Source of the DNA: Sedimenticola hydrogenitrophicus
GTDB taxonomy: Bacteria > Pseudomonadota > Gammaproteobacteria > Chromatiales > Chromatiaceae
Assembly (NCBI RefSeq): GCF_029017505.1
Contig: NZ_JAQGEI010000001.1
Location: 62,001-126,000 of the forward strand
Direction of reading: 5' to 3'
DNA: 64,000 nt
The notes under the pieces are model-generated. The model was not told where the DNA came from. It ran no database searches and was given only the letters and a program-made list of their open reading frames with translations. Shown one piece after another: positions 46,945-56,155 of this stretch. Positions within the stretch are counted from its first letter, which is position 1, and the number at the start of each line of letters is the position of its first letter. The position numbers were made by a program, and so were the translations under genes.

Positions 46945-47002
46945 TCCGCGTAGCCTGGGCACCAGTAGCGTGCCCATCCGGCAAGTCGACGCGCCGGCGC
47001 GG

Positions 47003-47575
47003 CTATCGGCCGAGCCAGCCCAGCGCCAGGCCGGCCCACAGGGAGAGTGGCCGGCTCTTGAGCAATCCGAGTGCCTCGGTCCGCTCCAGCACCAGGGGGC
47101 GGATATCCTCGCCCTCGCGTGCCAACCCGTGATATCCAGCCACAGCCGTGGCGTCCACCGTGGCGCAGTAGAGATGCACCTGTTCGCTCGACAGGTGTGG
47201 TGCCGTCAGATAGGTGCCGATCGGTTTGATCGAGACGGGGATCAACCCGGATTCCTCGGTAATTTCGCGGGTTATCGCCTGCAGCGGCGTCTGCCCGGTC
47301 TCGATGCGGCCGGCCACGATGTCGACCAGCCAGGGAGACAGACCGGCCACGTGTGCGCCGGCACGGTACTGTTCCACCAACACCACCTTGTCCGCGGTTG
47401 GATCGTGCAGCAGGGCGGCCACCACATCGCTGCGATGCAGGACTTCCCGCACCAACGGACCGGTGGTGCCGCCGTCAAAGCGGTCATGTTCCACCGTCAG
47501 GCGACGCAGCTCGAAGAATCCCGCGTACTCGGTGCGGGTTTCAAGAATATTCGCTTTCAGTCGTTTGTCTGCCAT
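47003..47575 (-). CDS. ADP-ribose pyrophosphatase-like Nudix hydrolase
   Basis: 190 residues, NudF-like (VLHRSDVVAALLHDPTADKVVLVEQYRAG). The Nudix box is GRIETGQTPLQAITREITEESGL; the metal-coordinating REITEE core is intact, but the first Glu of G-x5-E is Gln. I took the ATG at 47575 (MADKRLKAN), because the ~52 residues encoded upstream in frame lack family similarity. The gene converges with the flavodoxin-like gene and diverges from the FAH-family gene. Confidence 0.9.
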   Translation of the reverse strand: MADKRLKANILETRTEYAGFFELRRLTVEHDRFDGGTTGPLVREVLHRSDVVAALLHDPTADKVVLVEQYRAGAHVAGLSPWLVDIVAGRIETGQTPLQAITREITEESGLIPVSIKPIGTYLTAPHLSSEQVHLYCATVDATAVAGYHGLAREGEDIRPLVLERTEALGLLKSRPLSLWAGLALGWLGR

Positions 47576-47833
47576 GGCGTCATTGTGGATGAACCGCGCC
47601 GGGATGGCCATATCCCGCGGAACCCGGGCAGCCACTGCGCTACTCCCGCAGGGTGGATGCGACCCGCCGATACCGATTGAATCCCCTCCTGCCGCGGATT
47701 TCCAAAGCCCCCGCGTGTTCACTACTGACACGAGCTGGCATAGAATGACCGGTGACCTGTTCCTCTACTCATCGAAGCGCGCCACCACGGCGCGCCGTTG
47801 GTGATCACAACAACACTACCTGGGGGTGATCAG

Positions 47834-48703
47834 ATGCGGCTTTTGACCTATCGCACGGGCGCGGGTGTACGCTGGGGGGTGAGCACGGCGGCCGGGGTAT
47901 TGGATGTTGCCGCCGCCCAGCACGAATTCGCTGCTGATACCCGACCCTTCGAACCCGCCTGCGACCGGCTGCCCGGGTTGCGTGAACTGCTTGAACAGGC
48001 TGAGGGCCATGAGGATCTGTTTATCGACGAGGCCGCCCTGGAACTTGGCCCCTGCCTGCCGGTCGCCAACAAGATCATCGGTATCGGGCTCAATTACCGT
48101 CGCCACGCGCACGAGGCCAACATGGCAGTGCCGAAGGCGCCGATCCTGTTTGCCAAGTACAACAACTGCCTGGCATCGGCCCGGGACACTATCGACCTGC
48201 CGACCACGCGCCACCAGTACGACTACGAGTCCGAACTGGCGGTGGTGATCGGCAAGCGGGCCAAGCGGGTCGGTCCCGACGAGGCGCTGGACAGTGTGTT
48301 CGGCTACTGCGTGGCCAACGACCTGAGCGAGCGTGAACTGCAGCTGAGCGCCGGCCAGTGGACCATCGGCAAGATGCTCGACGGCTTCCTTCCGGTCGGT
48401 CCCTACCTGGTCACGGCGGACGAGGTGGGCGATCCGCAAAATCTCGGCATCCGCTGCTGGGTAAACGGGGAGCTGCGCCAGAACTCGAACACCGCCGACA
48501 TGATCTTCCCGGTGGCCGAACTGATCAGCTACATCTCCTGTTACGCCACCCTGGAACCGGGCGACATAATCGTCACCGGCACCCCCGAGGGGGTGATCCT
48601 GGGGATGGAGCACAAGGTCTGGCTCAGGCCCGGCGACGAGGTGGTGGTCGAGATCGACAAGCTCGGGCGAATGACCAACCGCATGACCTGCAGCGACAAC
48701 TGA
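47834..48703 (+). CDS. Fumarylacetoacetate hydrolase-family protein
   Basis: 289 residues. The FAH fold has IGIGLNYRRHAHEANM, the metal-binding Glu pair in YDYESELAVVIGK, NDLSERELQ, DGFLPVGPYLV and IVTGTPEGVILGM. Members cleave or decarboxylate acylpyruvates and related diketo acids. ATG 47834 (MRLLTYRTG) is the family-like start. No pathway genes are adjacent. Confidence 0.93.
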   Translation: MRLLTYRTGAGVRWGVSTAAGVLDVAAAQHEFAADTRPFEPACDRLPGLRELLEQAEGHEDLFIDEAALELGPCLPVANKIIGIGLNYRRHAHEANMAVPKAPILFAKYNNCLASARDTIDLPTTRHQYDYESELAVVIGKRAKRVGPDEALDSVFGYCVANDLSERELQLSAGQWTIGKMLDGFLPVGPYLVTADEVGDPQNLGIRCWVNGELRQNSNTADMIFPVAELISYISCYATLEPGDIIVTGTPEGVILGMEHKVWLRPGDEVVVEIDKLGRMTNRMTCSDN

Positions 48704-48818
48704 AGTGGGGCGCAACGCCACATCCTACCCCGGGCATCGTGGTTTGTCGTCCGTGTAGAAGGGTGGGCACGTTGTATTCGACCACCCTACGAAAGTACTT
48801 TGTCAAATTGAAGTAGTA

Positions 48819-48938
48819 CTAGTGCACGGAATTCTCATCCCGGTAGGCCTTCGGGCTGAGGCCGATCTTCTTTTTGAACAGCCGGGAAAAGTATTGCGGA
48901 TAATCGAATCCCAACCGGTAGGCGACCTCGGTCCGGTG
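48819..48938 (-). pseudogene. 3' fragment of an AraC-family regulator gene
   Basis: On the minus strand this reads [20 protein letters not shown] and on through [11 protein letters not shown] to a TAG stop at 48821-48819, the second helix-turn-helix of an AraC DNA-binding domain. Homology ends abruptly near 48938; the first ~250 residues of a normal regulator are absent, and the adjoining DNA is AT-rich and unrelated. It is a deletion or insertion remnant, perhaps of a former regulator of a neighbouring gene. Confidence 0.8.
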
Positions 48939-49251
48939 ACATGGGGCTGCAACAGAAGATCCTTGGCCTATATGTTCCAGTTGTGATCTTCAATCCATCG
49001 AGAGAAACGCTCCATCTATTTATTCACCGTGGAGTGATCCATGTATCACTCTTTTCAGACAACATTACATGGCCCATGGTAGTGGTTTGGAAAAAGCGCG
49101 ACTGCCGCAAGAATTGGAATGATAAATCCAGAAATTCAGCTTCATTTAAGTTTGGTGCGATAGATTCACCGGGCAAGGAACACCCTGTCCGCACTTGCCT
49201 GCGGCTGGGCCTGCATTAAATGTTTAATTTAACGCAATGGAGTCTTTAACT
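48939..49251. other. AT-rich intergenic region upstream of the di-haem peroxidase gene
   Basis: About 310 bp of lower GC than its surroundings, beginning where the AraC homology breaks. A 92-codon plus-strand frame (48941-49219) crosses it, but has no ribosome-binding site or recognisable product. It probably contains the promoter of the peroxidase gene; no box is clear enough to name. Confidence 0.45.
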
Positions 49252-50286
49252 ATGGATAACTTAAAGCGCCGAGTATTATTCTGCGCGCTGTTTAGCGCCA
49301 GTGCCGTTGCCATGGGCCAAGGTCAATGGCAGGCACTTCCAAAAACCGCCCCCGCCCCGGTGGACAATCCGACCACACCGGAAAAGGTGGAGTTGGGCAA
49401 GATGCTCTTTTTCGATCCCCGGCTCTCTTCCAACGGGACCGTCTCCTGTTTTTCCTGTCACAATGTGATGGAGGGGGGGGATGATCATCGAACCACCTCT
49501 ATCGGTGTACACGGTCAGGCCGGTGGTCGCAACGCCCCGACCGTCTGGAACGCCGTCTTCCATTCAGTTCAATTCTGGGATGGTCGTGCAGCAAGCCTTG
49601 AGGATCAGGCCAAAGGGCCACCCGCCAATCCCATCGAGATGGGTATGTCCGGTCTGGATGCGGTCTCCACCCGTATTGCCGGCATCCCAGGTTACAAGAG
49701 CTATTTCGACAAGGCCTTCGGAGGGGGTGACAACGTCAATATCGATAATATCGCCAAGGCTATAGGCGCCTATGAACGCACACTGATTACGCCCAACAGT
49801 CCCTACGACCGCTATGTGCGCGGTGACAAGAAGGCGATGAGTGTCCAGCAGTTGCGCGGCATGGAGACGTTTGCGGCGACGGGCTGTACCGCCTGCCACT
49901 CAGGGGCCAACTTTGACGGGCCCACACTACCCACAGGACAGGGTTTTTATCAGAAATTCCCGGTGTTCACCAACAACGACTATGTCAGCAAATACGGCTT
50001 GATGAACGATACCGGGCGCATGTCCGCCACCGGTAAAGTCGAGGACAAGAACCTGTGGCGCGTGCCGACCCTGCGCAACCTGGTTTATACCGCGCCCTAT
50101 ATGCACACCGGCTCGGTTAAAAGCCTGGACGAAGCGGTTAGGGTGATGGCAAAGAGCCAGCTCAACAAGGACCTGCCCGATCAAGATGTGGCGAACATCG
50201 TCGCTTTCCTGGATAGCCTGAACGGAGAGTTCCCGGAGCAGACCATGCCACGTCTGCCCGCTACCCCGGGTGATCTGCTCGACTAA
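49252..50286 (+). CDS. Di-haem cytochrome c peroxidase
   Basis: 344 residues. A signal peptide (ends near AMGQG) leads to two c-type haem motifs, CFSCH (about residue 72) and CTACH (about residue 210). Typical CCP/MauG blocks are present: LGKMLFFDPRLSSNGTVSC, GGRNAPTVWNAVF, FWDGRAASLEDQAKGP, NPIEMGM, and RVPTLRNLVYTAPYMHTGSV. It reduces hydrogen peroxide in the periplasm with electrons from cytochrome c. ATG 49252 has GGAG upstream and is preferred over the ATG at 49237. Confidence 0.95.
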   Translation: MDNLKRRVLFCALFSASAVAMGQGQWQALPKTAPAPVDNPTTPEKVELGKMLFFDPRLSSNGTVSCFSCHNVMEGGDDHRTTSIGVHGQAGGRNAPTVWNAVFHSVQFWDGRAASLEDQAKGPPANPIEMGMSGLDAVSTRIAGIPGYKSYFDKAFGGGDNVNIDNIAKAIGAYERTLITPNSPYDRYVRGDKKAMSVQQLRGMETFAATGCTACHSGANFDGPTLPTGQGFYQKFPVFTNNDYVSKYGLMNDTGRMSATGKVEDKNLWRVPTLRNLVYTAPYMHTGSVKSLDEAVRVMAKSQLNKDLPDQDVANIVAFLDSLNGEFPEQTMPRLPATPGDLLD

Positions 50287-50305
50287 TGCATTGACTCCGC
50301 ACGCC

Positions 50306-50323
50306 GCCGGTCGCCTGACCGGC
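50306..50323. terminator. Hairpin after the peroxidase gene
   Basis: GCCGGTC-GCCT-GACCGGC is a perfect 7-bp stem 20 bases after the peroxidase stop. It lacks a T-run, so factor-independent termination is uncertain. Confidence 0.35.
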
Positions 50324-50457
50324 GAGGTGCTCAAGGGCGGGAGTTACCGGGTTACCGATCATGTCGTCGCCTCAAATAAACGTCCCTGTGCCAGCCCCCT
50401 GTCGGATCAGGTAACGGTACAACCGGGGCGATCAGTTGAACCCGCAAGCGGGGCTGG

Positions 50458-51375
50458 TTACAGCAACAGCAGCGCGATGAGCGGCATGACCAGGAATGCC
50501 AGGAGTGTCTGGAAGGTGATGATCGATGCCATGGTGGGGGTGTCGCCGCCCAGTTGCCGGGCCAGAATATAGGCCGACGGGGCGGTCGGTACCATGAGAC
50601 AGATAACCAGGGCACCAGCGGGTATGCCGGAGAGGCCTGTCACGGCGATGAGCAAAGCCGCCGCGGCGGGCTTCAACCCGAACTGGACCACCGAGGAGAC
50701 CAGGATGGGGCCGATATGTCCACGTACCGCCTCCGGTTTCAAGGCGGCCCCCACGGCGAGCAGACCGAAGGGCAGGGCAGCCCGGCCGATAATCTCCAGG
50801 ATATCTTCTGTAATACCGGGTACCCCGATCCCGCTAAGGCTCAGAAACCAGCCGACGGCACAGGCGAGAATCAACGGATTGCCAATCACATCACGGATGA
50901 TCGGTCTCAATCCCTTGCGAGCGCGCACCCCCCAGATGGCAAAGGCGGAGATGCACAGCAGGTTGATCAGGACGATCATGAAACCGGCTGACACTGCCGC
51001 CATTGCCAGTCCGTCTACTCCCAAAAAGGCCTGGGCCACGGCCAGTGCGATGTAGGTGTTGAAGCGCACGCCACCCTGGAAAATTGATGTAAAGGTTGCT
51101 CCATTCACCGCCGCGCCAAGTTGTTGCCAGGCGATGAGGAGTGCCGCGGCCAGGAGCACAGTCCCCACTACCACCAGCAGCATGACCGACCAGGGCGCCC
51201 CACCCAGACTTTGATTGCCCAGCGTGCGGATCAGCAGCGAGGGGAAGAGGATGAAGTAGGTCAGCTTCTCCATCCCGGACCAGGCGTCGTCAGGTAGAAA
51301 TTGGCTCCGCTTTAGGCCGTATCCGATAAGAATCAGGACCAGGATAGGGGCCAAGGCCGTTGCGATATCGCTCAT
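50458..51375 (-). CDS. AEC-family membrane transporter
   Basis: 305 residues with about ten hydrophobic helices arranged as in auxin-efflux-carrier-like permeases: MSDIATALAPILVLILIGYGLKR, LTYFILFPSLLIRTL, FTSIFQGGVRFNTYIALAVA, and PTAPSAYILARQLGGDTPTMAS in the C-terminal half. The substrate is unknown; family members move organic acids or amino acids. The 235 bp before the next gene contain a run of ten G (51404-51413) and no gene. Confidence 0.92.
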   Translation of the reverse strand: MSDIATALAPILVLILIGYGLKRSQFLPDDAWSGMEKLTYFILFPSLLIRTLGNQSLGGAPWSVMLLVVVGTVLLAAALLIAWQQLGAAVNGATFTSIFQGGVRFNTYIALAVAQAFLGVDGLAMAAVSAGFMIVLINLLCISAFAIWGVRARKGLRPIIRDVIGNPLILACAVGWFLSLSGIGVPGITEDILEIIGRAALPFGLLAVGAALKPEAVRGHIGPILVSSVVQFGLKPAAAALLIAVTGLSGIPAGALVICLMVPTAPSAYILARQLGGDTPTMASIITFQTLLAFLVMPLIALLLL

Positions 51376-51610
51376 CGGGCGATCGTCACTCGTTGATTAT
51401 GCCGGGGGGGGGGTGGATTATTCCGGTTTTTAGCCGGATCGTCCAGTTGGGCGGGACAGGTTGTTCTGTTTCCAGCTGGCCCGCTCTTTGAAGCTGTGGC
51501 ATGGCTCCCGGGGACGGTCGTTTTTGACACTTGGGTGACCGGCCCCGGAATTCAGCCTGGACTCACGGACCCTGACGGACGCGCCGCCCGAGGTACGCGA
51601 TTCGTGCGCG

Positions 51611-52243
51611 TCAATTCGATTGATTACCCAAGGCCTCCTGCTCCAGGCGCTGTTTCAGATCGGCACCCAGCCCAAGATGTTCGGCCAGGTGGTCGAGATA
51701 GGTACGTTCGAGAAAACCGGCCTCCCCAATCACCAGTGCGCTAGCGAGATAGACCTCGCTGGCCAGCAGGGCGTCACCCGCGACCTCGGCTGCAATTGTC
51801 TGTGGGTCGAGCGGTGTTTCCAGTTCCGCCTCCACCCAGGTGCGTAGTGACCCATCACCGTCATGGCGAGCGATCTCCTGATCGATCAGGACCCGCTCCC
51901 GTTCGTCGATATGGCCGTCAACCCGCGCCGCGGCCAGAACCGCACGCAGCACGGCGCGGCTCTCGGTGGAGGCGTTTGCCACGGGGGCCGGCGGGGTGCT
52001 GTCGGATGCTGCGGAGCGATTCTGGTTATAGGCGCGCCAGGCCATGGCCCCCAGGGCCGCTAGACCGCCGTAGGTCGCCAGCTTGCGACCTGTCTTGCTG
52101 CCCAACAGCAGGCCGACCAGGCCGCCGGTGGCCGCGCCCCTGCCGTAATCGGAGAGCCCCCCGGCCGGGTTGGTGACCCCGCTATCGTTGAGTAACGTCT
52201 TTCCGGCACCAAGTAGCTGATCGAGTAAGCCTCGGGTATCCAT
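51611..52243 (-). CDS. DUF533 (YebE-like) membrane-associated protein
   Basis: 210 residues. A Gly-rich hydrophobic segment (GGLVGLLLGSKTGRKLATYGGLAALGAMAWRAY, about 39-70) suggests one membrane insertion. A TerB-like helical domain follows (AVLRAVLAAARVDGHIDERERVLIDQEI to LDHLAEHLGLG). The function of the family is unknown. It is transcribed alone. Confidence 0.85.
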   Translation of the reverse strand: MDTRGLLDQLLGAGKTLLNDSGVTNPAGGLSDYGRGAATGGLVGLLLGSKTGRKLATYGGLAALGAMAWRAYNQNRSAASDSTPPAPVANASTESRAVLRAVLAAARVDGHIDERERVLIDQEIARHDGDGSLRTWVEAELETPLDPQTIAAEVAGDALLASEVYLASALVIGEAGFLERTYLDHLAEHLGLGADLKQRLEQEALGNQSN

Positions 52244-52382
52244 GTTTAACTCCTTTCAGGGATGAGTTTAAACAGCGTAGTATTACTTGCACGACTGAAA
52301 TGAGGCTGAATATTTACGAGCGGCGGATCCTGCGGAGCAAGAACGATTTGGTTTACTCGATCAGGTCCGTTGGGGTGAGCTT

Positions 52383-52472
52383 GCGCATCCACCGCCATCC
52401 GATTCATGGTGGATGCGCTGATGCTTATTCCATTCTCAGGTCCGTAAACGGTACATCCTTGTACCACTCCTC
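52383..52472. repeat. Palindrome plus a fragment of repeat family A
   Basis: GCGCATCCACC (52383-52393) and GGTGGATGCGC (52408-52418) form an 11-bp stem of the REP type also seen near 43932. Directly beyond, 52431-52472 is the reverse complement of the family A interior (GAGGAGTGGTACAAGG, TGTACCGTTTACGGACC), without the terminal repeats. The rest of 52244-52696 holds no convincing gene. Confidence 0.55.
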
Positions 52473-52696
52473 ACCCTACAAATTCAGCGATTCGGGCTTT
52501 GTGAAATGAACTCCGAAACTTGAGCTCTTAAGACCATAATGGTGTGGGAGCGCCGTGAGTGAACCTGCCCCAGTACGTCCAAGACGGTCCAGACCCCAAG
52601 TCAGGCGGGACATGCCATCACTCACGACACACTTACAAATAGCGCGTTTTATCGGTCATGTCCGGTTCCACCCATCTCTGGTCTGCAAGTGGGGCC

Positions 52697-55417
52697 TCAT
52701 TTCAGATGCTCCTCAATCCATTCCCACCGCTTATCCTTGACCATCACGAAACGGCAGCGCCCCTCGGACATGTTCGCCCAGAGGCCGCCGATCAGCCGGT
52801 CATCCTCAGCGGCGCTCCAGCGATCCGCACCCTTGTACTCGACGGCCAGGACGGCCCCGGGGTTTTCCGTTGTGCCGGGTAGTTGGCACAAAAAGTCAGG
52901 GTAGAACCGCCCATCGGCCTTTTGCAGGAAGAAAGAACTGCCTTCGCGCCTGACGAGATTTCGCACCCAGAACTGGATACGCCCCTGCTGGGCCTGAATG
53001 TCCAGCCAGCAGGCGCACTCGAATTCCTCCTTGCTGTCGAAATCACCGATGCGGCCATAGAAATGTTTGCGGAAGTCGAAATATCCGAAACGTCCGTCGT
53101 AATCACGGCTGGGCGCGTAGGCCTGGGCGTGGAACTCGAAGGCGTACTGGTCGGTCACGGCGACGCGTGACGCAGCATCATCGCCAAACAACGTTTGCTG
53201 GAACGCCTTGTTGACCGCCTGCTTGCGCAGCTCCCGGATACGCGTTTCCAGCAGATTGCGGATCAGGAATTTCTGCAGGTTGGCGCGGGCCAAAGTGAAG
53301 CCATCCCGCCGTAGCAACTCGGTCAGCCACGCAGCCACGAAGGCCTGCTTGCTGGCGTGGGTGAGAGATGGCTCCGGCAAATTGCGGCACAGCCAAGTGG
53401 CTATGCGCACTTCATCCCAGTTCTCGGGCTGATAGACTAGACCCAGATCGCGTTGCAGATCAGGTAGGAAGCGGGACACAACCTTGCCGCTGTCGTCATC
53501 TACATCGATCTCGCCACCTTCCGACACCTTCAAACCAGCACCCAGGGCCGTCAGGTTGTCGCTGGTCGGTGCGGCATCGTAAGGCGACAAGTCCCACGGG
53601 TACTCCAACACTTCCGGGTCATCGAACAGTTGCAACTGTTCTGAATCATTGGGACCCTGCACGCGCAATGCGAGCTGTGGCACGCGAAAGCGTTCGCCCA
53701 GTTCAGCCGGCGTCTGGAAAAACTCGATAGCCGTGGTGCGGCTGATTTCGGCGGCCTCGATTATGGCCGTCGCAGCGGTTTCACTAGTGACCGATGCCTT
53801 GAGAACTTCAGCCTCATCCTCGGTCAGTGGTGTGCTGATGGTCAGCGTGTTGAGCTTGCCATCCCAGCTCACCTTGTCGCGCACCGGCTTGGGCATGCTC
53901 CTGAGGTCGGGTTTCTCCGACAGGGTGATCGCCACCGGCCGAACGACGACTCGCCCCGCGTGCCCCTCCAGATCCAGCCGCGCTTGATCGGCCTTGGCGG
54001 CGGTGACGAACTCGGTTACTTCGCGCCGCTCGAAGCCGGCACCCGCCACCAGACGGTCACGCAGCGCGCCTGCCGTCTCGGCAAAATTGCGTGACACCAC
54101 GAACGCATAAGACTGATTCAGCGCCTTTGCCTGCCGATGGCTGGCGCCGGGTTGCCGCAACACGCGGCCCAGCAACTGCTCCACGGCCGTGGCGGATGAC
54201 AGCGAGGCCATGCTGACCAGGATGTAGGCGAAGGGGCAGTCCCAGCCCTCGGCCAGCGCCTTCTGGGTGATGACGAACTTCACCGGACAGGTTGGGTCGG
54301 CAATGCCCAGTTTGTAGTCGACGTCGATTTGCTCCAGCCCCTTTTCTTCACCGGTGGCGACGATGATCTCGCTGGCCGGAATGCCGTGATTGGTGATCAG
54401 CTCATTGCGCACGTGCTCAAAGTCCAGCCTGTCCACCCCGGTGCGGCGGGGTTCCGACTGAATCAGCACCAGCGGCCGCAGGTAGGCGGCGCCCGCCCGG
54501 CGTTCCTCATCCGCCAGCTTGTGCAGGGCATCGCGCCGACCGATGGCGTCCGCCAGGCATTGCTGCCAGTTCGGCTCGGTTTCCAGTACCACCGGCAGCT
54601 TGATCATCTCCTCCGCCTTCAGTTCGGCGGCGGAGACACTGTGCAGCACATTGCTGGGAGTGCGCTCCAGATCGGGCGTGGCGGTCAGCTCCATTACCCC
54701 GCTGGGGCGAAAGCGCGCCAGCATGTCGAAGGCGAGTTCGGTGCGGCTGTTGTGTGCCTCATCCACAACCACAAAGGGCCTGCGCAGGCGCAGCACATTG
54801 GCCAGCGAACAGGGCGTAGTGCGATTCGCGCCTTCGCCCTCGTTCAACAGCATGTCGCGCTGGGTCGGCGACAGATTGTCGAAGTGATGCATCAGCGCGC
54901 CGCTGCTCTGATACACCTTGCGTGACTCCTCGTTCTCCACCTGAAACGCCTGCCGGGTGGCGACGATGATGGTGGTCGAGGTATCCAGCGTGGCGCGGGT
55001 TACGCTCTTGGCCTCATCCAGATCCATCACCGTGATCGGCCCGGCCTCGCGCAGCGCCGTGTGGTAAGGGTGCAGGCGGTCGCGCAGGGCGCGCAGCGTC
55101 TGCTCGCGGATCGGCTTGCTCGGCACCAGCCACAGAATCACGCTGTGCTCGCAGCGCAGCAGGTGGGTATTGACCAGCGCCACGCTCTTGGCCGCCAACC
55201 AGGTCTTGCCGCCGCCAGTGGGCACGCGCAGGCAGAAATACGGCATGTCAGCCGGAAAGCCTGACAGCGGGTGGTACGGGTTGCCACGCCCCCACAGGCG
55301 TTCGGTGGTGGCGGTGAAGGCAATCGAGGGCGAGGGCAGCTCGTGGCAGGACCTGAAATAGGCCTCGATACTGTCGAGCACATGCTGCTGGTAGGTTTTC
55401 GGCGCGAATGTGGTCAT
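52697..55417 (-). CDS. Type III restriction enzyme Res subunit
   Basis: About 906 residues. The superfamily 2 helicase core has Walker A VPTGGGKTWLAAKSV (Lys near 71) and the DEAH box VVVDEAHNS; the helicase C part has LAEGWDCPFAYILVSM and VEQLLGRVLRQPGA. A C-terminal PD-(D/E)XK nuclease is indicated by FYPDFLCQLPG and LAVEYKGADRW. With Mod it would cut DNA after translocation. ATG 55417 overlaps the small-protein stop by one base; a GTG one codon earlier is also possible. All motifs appear intact. Confidence 0.93.
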   Translation of the reverse strand: MTTFAPKTYQQHVLDSIEAYFRSCHELPSPSIAFTATTERLWGRGNPYHPLSGFPADMPYFCLRVPTGGGKTWLAAKSVALVNTHLLRCEHSVILWLVPSKPIREQTLRALRDRLHPYHTALREAGPITVMDLDEAKSVTRATLDTSTTIIVATRQAFQVENEESRKVYQSSGALMHHFDNLSPTQRDMLLNEGEGANRTTPCSLANVLRLRRPFVVVDEAHNSRTELAFDMLARFRPSGVMELTATPDLERTPSNVLHSVSAAELKAEEMIKLPVVLETEPNWQQCLADAIGRRDALHKLADEERRAGAAYLRPLVLIQSEPRRTGVDRLDFEHVRNELITNHGIPASEIIVATGEEKGLEQIDVDYKLGIADPTCPVKFVITQKALAEGWDCPFAYILVSMASLSSATAVEQLLGRVLRQPGASHRQAKALNQSYAFVVSRNFAETAGALRDRLVAGAGFERREVTEFVTAAKADQARLDLEGHAGRVVVRPVAITLSEKPDLRSMPKPVRDKVSWDGKLNTLTISTPLTEDEAEVLKASVTSETAATAIIEAAEISRTTAIEFFQTPAELGERFRVPQLALRVQGPNDSEQLQLFDDPEVLEYPWDLSPYDAAPTSDNLTALGAGLKVSEGGEIDVDDDSGKVVSRFLPDLQRDLGLVYQPENWDEVRIATWLCRNLPEPSLTHASKQAFVAAWLTELLRRDGFTLARANLQKFLIRNLLETRIRELRKQAVNKAFQQTLFGDDAASRVAVTDQYAFEFHAQAYAPSRDYDGRFGYFDFRKHFYGRIGDFDSKEEFECACWLDIQAQQGRIQFWVRNLVRREGSSFFLQKADGRFYPDFLCQLPGTTENPGAVLAVEYKGADRWSAAEDDRLIGGLWANMSEGRCRFVMVKDKRWEWIEEHLK

Positions 55418-55632
55418 CACTTATCACCGTAGGGTGGGGTCGGCTCGTGCACCTGGGAGTCTGTTGACTCCGCCCCGGGGCTGATCTGCTCAATCACGCC
55501 GTGATGGCTGATGACAATATCCGTGCCGGTTTGCGCAGCGATCTCACGGGCACGTTTTGCCGCGCGCTGCATGGCCTGTAGCGACAAACGCAAATCCTGG
55601 TCCTGCGCCGTTTCGATAGGCTGTTTGTTCAT
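55417..55632 (-). CDS. Small protein coupled to the zeta-like kinase gene
   Basis: 71 residues. A helical N-terminal half (DQDLRLSLQAMQRAAKRAREIAAQTG) is followed by a short beta segment (TDIVISHHGVIEQI) and a disordered acidic tail. Its ATG overlaps the stop of the zeta-like gene by 4 bases, and its stop overlaps the Res start. No characterised family was recognised. Size and coupling suggest an antitoxin-like partner for the kinase, but small zeta partners usually precede the toxin, so this is inference. Confidence 0.75.
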   Translation of the reverse strand: MNKQPIETAQDQDLRLSLQAMQRAAKRAREIAAQTGTDIVISHHGVIEQISPGAESTDSQVHEPTPPYGDK

Positions 55633-56153
55633 GGCTGCTCACTCCAGTCCAGCAGGACCGGGCTTGGCCCCGCATTGTCATACAACGCCCACGCATCAAC
55701 CCGCGGCGCATACAGCTGTTCAAAGTTCATTCGTCCGGCAACAAATCTGCGGCGGATGACGTCTTCGGGAACGTCGTGACCGCCTTGCCGTACCCGCTGA
55801 ACAACACGGGCGATAGCGGCCTCGACGCTGTCGAGTTGCAGAAATATCAGCTTGACCCGGTAGCCTGCCGACCGCCATTCGTCGATATGGTGCAGGTAGC
55901 CGCGCCCTGACAAGGTGGTTTCGAAGGCGAAACTTTCTTTGGCTGCGAAATGCCGGGCCAGTTCGTGCAGCATCAGCCGTCCCGCTTGAATCGCCGCGCG
56001 CGCCGGCGCAAAGGGTGCAAGCCCGGCGGCGATCAGATCTGCATTGACGAATATTGGGCAGCCCGCCTCGTTGGGCAGGAACTCGCGGGCAAAGGTGGTT
56101 TTGCCCGCCCCGTTGGGTCCGGCGATGATGATGACTTTCAAGTCGTCGTGCAT
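55629..56153 (-). CDS. Zeta-toxin-like P-loop kinase
   Basis: 174 residues. Walker A GPNGAGKTTFAREFLP is at the N-terminus, then FVNADLIAAGLAPF, FAFETTLSGRGY (the strand preceding the substrate Arg in zeta kinases), and LIFLQLDSVEAAIARVVQRVRQGGHDVPEDVIRRRF. This pattern fits the zeta/COG4185 group, which phosphorylate UDP-GlcNAc or other small molecules. It lies between mod (2-bp gap) and the small protein gene inside a restriction operon, where it may be an addiction or abortive component. Confidence 0.82.
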   Translation of the reverse strand: MHDDLKVIIIAGPNGAGKTTFAREFLPNEAGCPIFVNADLIAAGLAPFAPARAAIQAGRLMLHELARHFAAKESFAFETTLSGRGYLHHIDEWRSAGYRVKLIFLQLDSVEAAIARVVQRVRQGGHDVPEDVIRRRFVAGRMNFEQLYAPRVDAWALYDNAGPSPVLLDWSEQP

Positions 56154-56155
56154 CG

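Noticed and set aside
48941-49219. 92-codon plus-strand frame before the peroxidase gene
   Set aside because: No ribosome-binding site, no recognisable family, and it starts within the disrupted AraC junction.
51404-51413. Run of ten G as a phase-variation tract
   Set aside because: It lies outside any coding region and no promoter could be placed around it, so phase variation is not supported.
52554-52626. Short inverted repeat CGTGAGTGA/TCACTCACG as a terminator or operator
   Set aside because: The 9-bp arms are 55 bp apart with no T-run or adjacent gene start; it may be chance.
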